DNA of 16,258 bases from contig PWIZ01000295.1 in assembly GCA_003560175.1 (NCBI GenBank), positions 1-16,258 of the forward strand. The letters run 5' to 3'. Shown here piece by piece: positions 16,190-16,258 of the stretch. How positions within the stretch are numbered: the first letter of the stretch is position 1; each line of letters starts with the position of its first letter. Made by a program: the position numbers and the translations under genes. The notes beneath the pieces were generated by a model. That model worked only from the letters and a program-made list of their open reading frames with translations, had not been told where the DNA came from and made no database searches. This DNA is from Halomonas sp. Lineage in GTDB: Bacteria; Pseudomonadota; Gammaproteobacteria; Pseudomonadales; Halomonadaceae.

Positions 16190-16258
16190 GCGCTCTCCTG
16201 ACTGCCGACTTGCGCCGCGGCATCCCACCGCGGCAGGGTGTGGCGAGACTAGCATGGC
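16190..16258 (-). promoter_or_regulatory. mpl 5' region: ribosome site and leader hairpin
   Basis: On the - strand, AGGAGAG lies 3-9 bases before the mpl ATG and fixes the start. Further upstream CCGCGG (16228-16233) pairs with CCGCGG (16215-16220) around a 7-base loop, extended by one G-C pair. At the window edge TGCTAGTCT resembles a weak extended -10, which would place the hairpin in the leader. The promoter reading is weak because the -35 region lies outside the window. Confidence 0.35.

Noticed and set aside
16190..16255. Upstream extension of mpl to 16255
   Set aside because: The extra residues do not resemble Mur ligases, and the strong AGGAGAG site is placed for the ATG at 16189.

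Overview
The window looks like chromosomal DNA from a high-GC gammaproteobacterium, most likely of the Halomonas/Chromohalobacter group with Pseudomonas as the nearest familiar comparison. The grounds are the high-GC codon use, the protein sequences, and a gene order (proA-nadD-rsfS-rlmH-mrdA-rodA-mltB-rlpA-dacA-ybeD-lipB) that matches, from memory, the Pseudomonas layout, with mltB between rodA and rlpA (absent there in E. coli). The genus is an inference. No RNA gene, CRISPR array, insertion sequence or prophage gene was seen.

Region by region. Positions 1-158 hold the last 51 codons of lipA on the + strand. Positions 197-10806 are one long run of eleven - strand genes: proA and nadD (proline and NAD synthesis), rsfS and rlmH (ribosome silencing and 23S rRNA methylation), then the cell-elongation set mrdA (PBP2), rodA, mltB, rlpA and dacA, and finally ybeD and lipB. 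Several junctions are ATGA, GTGA or TGATG overlaps, so most of the run is translationally coupled. Breaks, with candidate promoter or terminator signals, lie between nadD and rsfS, after rlpA, and between dacA and ybeD.

From 10912 to 14149 the + strand carries a compact three-gene unit divergent from proA: two membrane proteins that each end in a degenerate GGDEF domain, then a DedA-PAP2 fusion. The second GGDEF protein has lost the catalytic signature (GEADF) but keeps an RxxD I-site motif at the canonical spacing, so it looks like a c-di-GMP receptor. The DedA-PAP2 protein joins a probable undecaprenyl-phosphate flippase domain to a probable undecaprenyl-pyrophosphate phosphatase domain. 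This unit is the most novel part of the window. Positions 14146-16189 (- strand) carry mpl (murein peptide recycling) and ubiX (prenyl-FMN synthesis), convergent with the unit and sharing a palindromic CTAG stop.

The theme is envelope growth: septum-independent peptidoglycan synthesis (PBP2/RodA), remodelling (MltB, RlpA, DacA), precursor recycling (Mpl) and lipid-carrier recycling (DedA-PAP2). Smaller points of interest are a pair of 7-bp-periodic repeat elements, one of which encodes the C-terminus of LipB; a silent-difference 57-bp duplication inside rlpA; and a lipA gene facing lipB rather than following it.
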